Assembly: GCA_021204715.1 (NCBI GenBank)
Contig: JAJPYW010000015.1
Span: 1 to 8,159, forward strand
Direction: 5' to 3'
Source: Prevotellaceae bacterium
Lineage (GTDB): Bacteria > Bacteroidota > Bacteroidia > Bacteroidales > Bacteroidaceae
Length of the DNA: 8,159 bases
In this document: in pieces, positions 6,471 through 8,159 of the stretch
Layout: the number at the start of each line of letters is the position of its first letter
Numbering within the stretch: position 1 is the first letter of the stretch
Notes under the pieces: model-generated
What the model saw: only the letters and a program-made list of their open reading frames with translations
Told to the model about the DNA's origin: nothing
The model's database searches: none
Translations under genes and position numbers: made by a program

Positions 6471-7109
6471 ATGAAGATTAAACGATTTGAATTCAATATG
6501 CTTCCCGAGAACTGCTACGTGCTTTGGGACGAGACAAACGAGGCCGCCGTCGTCGACGCCGGCTGTTTCTACGAAGAAGAGAAGCAAGCCTTGAAAGGCT
6601 TCATCTTGGGAAACAACTTGCAGGTGAAGCACCTGCTGTGCACCCATCTCCACTTGGACCACATCTTCGGGAACCCCTTTATGTTGAAAGAGTTCGGCTT
6701 GAAAGCCGAGGCCAACCAAGCCGACGAGTTCTGGATAGAAGAGGCTCCCAAGCAGAGCCGCATGTTCGGCTTCGAGTTGCAGGAACCCCAAGTACCGCTC
6801 GGAGGCTACCTGCACGACGGCGACATCATCACCTTCGGCAACACCAAGTTGGAGGCCATCCATGTGCCCGGCCACTCGCCCGGCAGCTTGGTGTTCTACT
6901 GCGCGGCATCCCGTTGCCTCTTCTCGGGCGACGTGTTGTTTCAAGGCAGCATAGGCCGCGCCGACTTGGCAGGCGGCAACTTCGACCAACTCATAGAGAA
7001 CATCTGCAGCCGCCTGTTCGTGCTGCCCGCCGAGACCATCGTCTACCCGGGACACGGGGCACCCACCACCATCGGCATGGAGAAGGCCGAGAATCCCTTC
7101 TTCAGATAA
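6471..7109 (+). CDS. Metallo-beta-lactamase-fold hydrolase, YcbL/GloC type (glyoxalase II-like)
   Basis: Predicted zinc-dependent thioester hydrolase of the glyoxalase II-like branch, 212 residues, close to E. coli YcbL (GloC, about 215). The metal site is complete: THLHLDH at 58-64 (H59, H61, D63, H64), PGH with H135, SGD with D154, and PGHG with H195. The DEFW (85-88) and QSRMFG (95-100) segments and GSIGRADLAGGN (159-170) match the YcbL subgroup as I remember it and argue against RNase J, arylsulfatase or true beta-lactamase. It lacks the C-terminal HAGH extension that binds glutathione in classical glyoxalase II. Because most Bacteroidales are not thought to make glutathione, the natural substrate may be a different thioester; that is inference. 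No signal peptide is present, so it is cytosolic. It lies between rsmG and gcvP, probably in the same transcript. Confidence 0.9.
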   Translation: MKIKRFEFNMLPENCYVLWDETNEAAVVDAGCFYEEEKQALKGFILGNNLQVKHLLCTHLHLDHIFGNPFMLKEFGLKAEANQADEFWIEEAPKQSRMFGFELQEPQVPLGGYLHDGDIITFGNTKLEAIHVPGHSPGSLVFYCAASRCLFSGDVLFQGSIGRADLAGGNFDQLIENICSRLFVLPAETIVYPGHGAPTTIGMEKAENPFFR

Positions 7110-7151
7110 GGCGCCTTGGAAACGACAAGAAAACAACCCAATTCACTCTAT

Positions 7152-8159
7152 ATGAAAAAAGACATTTTACCTGACCGCCACATCGGCATCAGCCGGAAAG
7201 AAGAGGCGGCCATGCTCCGCAAGATAGGCGTCGACAGCTTGGACGAGCTCGTGGACCGTACCATCCCTTCCGACATCCGTCTGCAAGCGCCCCTGTCGTT
7301 GCCCGCACCCATGACCGAGCAGGAGTTCGGGCAGCATATCGCGCGGTTGGCTTCCAAGAACAAGCTTTTCACCACCTATATCGGCATGGGGTGGTACAAC
7401 ACCGTCACCCCCGCCGTCATTCAAAGGAACGTGTTCGAGAACCCCGTGTGGTACACCTCTTACACACCTTACCAGGCCGAGGTCTCACAAGGCAGGTTGG
7501 AAGCGTTGATGAACTTCCAGACCGCCGTGTGCGATTTGACCGGCATGCCGCTTGCCAACTGCTCCCTCTTGGACGAGGCTACCGCCGCCGCCGAGGCCGT
7601 GACGATGATGCATGCCCTGCGCACCCGCCAACAACAGAAGGCAGGTGCCGACACGGTCTTTGTAGACGAGCGCCTCTTCCCCTATACACTGGCCGTGATG
7701 GCCACCCGTGCCGTGCCGCAAGGCATCCGCTTGCAGGTGGGCAAGTACGAGGATTGGCAACCCACGCCCCAAACCTTCGCCTGTGTGGTACAATACCCCG
7801 ACGGCAACGGCAGCGTGCACGACTACCGCTCGCTCGTGGAGCAAGCCCATGCGGCCGGCTGCAAGGTGGCCGTCGCCGCCGACCTGTTGAGCCTTGCCCT
7901 GCTCACCCCGCCGGGCGAGTGGGGAGCCGACATCGTCTTCGGGTCCACCCAGCGCTTGGGCACCCCGATGTTCTACGGAGGCCCTTCGGCCGCCTACTTC
8001 GCCACGCGCGACGAGTACAAGCGCAACATGCCCGGGCGCATCATCGGCCTCTCCAAAGACAAGTATGGAAAGCTTTGTTACCGCATGGCGCTCCAAACCC
8101 GCGAGCAGCACATCAAGCGCGAGAAGGCCACCTCCAACATCTGCACCGCCCAAGCGCTC
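7152..8159 (+). CDS. gcvP: Glycine dehydrogenase (decarboxylating), P protein, N-terminal 336 residues (cut by window edge)
   Basis: PLP enzyme of the glycine cleavage system. It decarboxylates glycine and passes the aminomethyl group to the lipoyl arm of H protein (GcvH). The frame opens at the ATG (MKKDILPDRHIGIS) and stays open to the last base. Only about a third of a typical 950-residue P protein is present. Seen: RHIG (9-12); YTPYQAEVSQGRLEAL (104-119); NCSLLDEATAAAEA (136-149); YGGPSAAYFATRDEYKRNMP (275-294); PGRIIGLSKD (294-303); and the RMALQTREQH to ICTAQAL block (311-336). These belong to the GcvPA-like N-terminal half. The PLP-binding lysine lies in the C-terminal half outside the window, so completeness and single- versus two-subunit form cannot be judged here. 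It starts 42 nt after the hydrolase gene with no terminator, fitting the last visible place in the rightward operon. Confidence 0.95.
   Translation, partial: MKKDILPDRHIGISRKEEAAMLRKIGVDSLDELVDRTIPSDIRLQAPLSLPAPMTEQEFGQHIARLASKNKLFTTYIGMGWYNTVTPAVIQRNVFENPVWYTSYTPYQAEVSQGRLEALMNFQTAVCDLTGMPLANCSLLDEATAAAEAVTMMHALRTRQQQKAGADTVFVDERLFPYTLAVMATRAVPQGIRLQVGKYEDWQPTPQTFACVVQYPDGNGSVHDYRSLVEQAHAAGCKVAVAADLLSLALLTPPGEWGADIVFGSTQRLGTPMFYGGPSAAYFATRDEYKRNMPGRIIGLSKDKYGKLCYRMALQTREQHIKREKATSNICTAQAL

Noticed and set aside
7485..8153. Minus-strand open frame of 222 codons at the right end
   Set aside because: It lies entirely antisense to gcvP, whose plus-strand frame is open to the window edge and carries many conserved P-protein blocks.

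Overview
This window looks like a core-genome stretch from a member of the Bacteroidota, most likely Bacteroidales, with a moderately high GC coding bias. The support is: AsnRS, PurB, RsmG and GcvP sequences of Bacteroidales type as I remember them; two intergenic matches to the Bacteroidales promoter -7 element TAnnTTTG; weak or absent Shine-Dalgarno sequences; and a small Bacteroidota-style lipoprotein. Genus assignment is not safe from this sequence alone.

Left half (1-4744, minus strand): three genes read right to left, purB (adenylosuccinate lyase), then an RsuA/RluB-family rRNA pseudouridine synthase with a very long repetitive Arg/Asn/Gly/Tyr-rich N-terminal tail, then asnS (asparaginyl-tRNA synthetase). 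They end at a strong hairpin terminator at 18-55. The gap between the synthase and asnS is 23 nt, so those two are almost certainly cotranscribed. The 210-nt gap between purB and the synthase has no TTTG on the minus strand. It holds two GC-rich hairpins and an A-rich imperfect direct repeat, so it may be a structured spacer or leader.

Divergent intergenic region (4745-4927): it holds a -7 element facing purB and another facing the rightward cluster, plus a 15-bp dyad close to the expected rightward start of transcription.

Right half (4928-8159, plus strand): a DUF3298-type (RsiV-like) lipoprotein, rsmG (16S rRNA G527 N7-methyltransferase), a YcbL/GloC-type metallo-beta-lactamase-fold hydrolase, and the first 336 codons of gcvP (glycine decarboxylase P protein), which runs off the right edge. 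Gaps are 21, 52 and 42 nt with no terminator visible, so this is probably one operon.

The functions are mostly translation and RNA modification (asnS, pseudouridine synthase, rsmG) with purine and one-carbon metabolism (purB, gcvP). Glycine cleavage supplies methylene-THF, which after conversion to formyl-THF feeds purine synthesis, but that link to purB is only inference. I found no mobile element, CRISPR array, tRNA, rRNA, defence or toxin system. The least ordinary item is the repeat-built disordered tail of the pseudouridine synthase.
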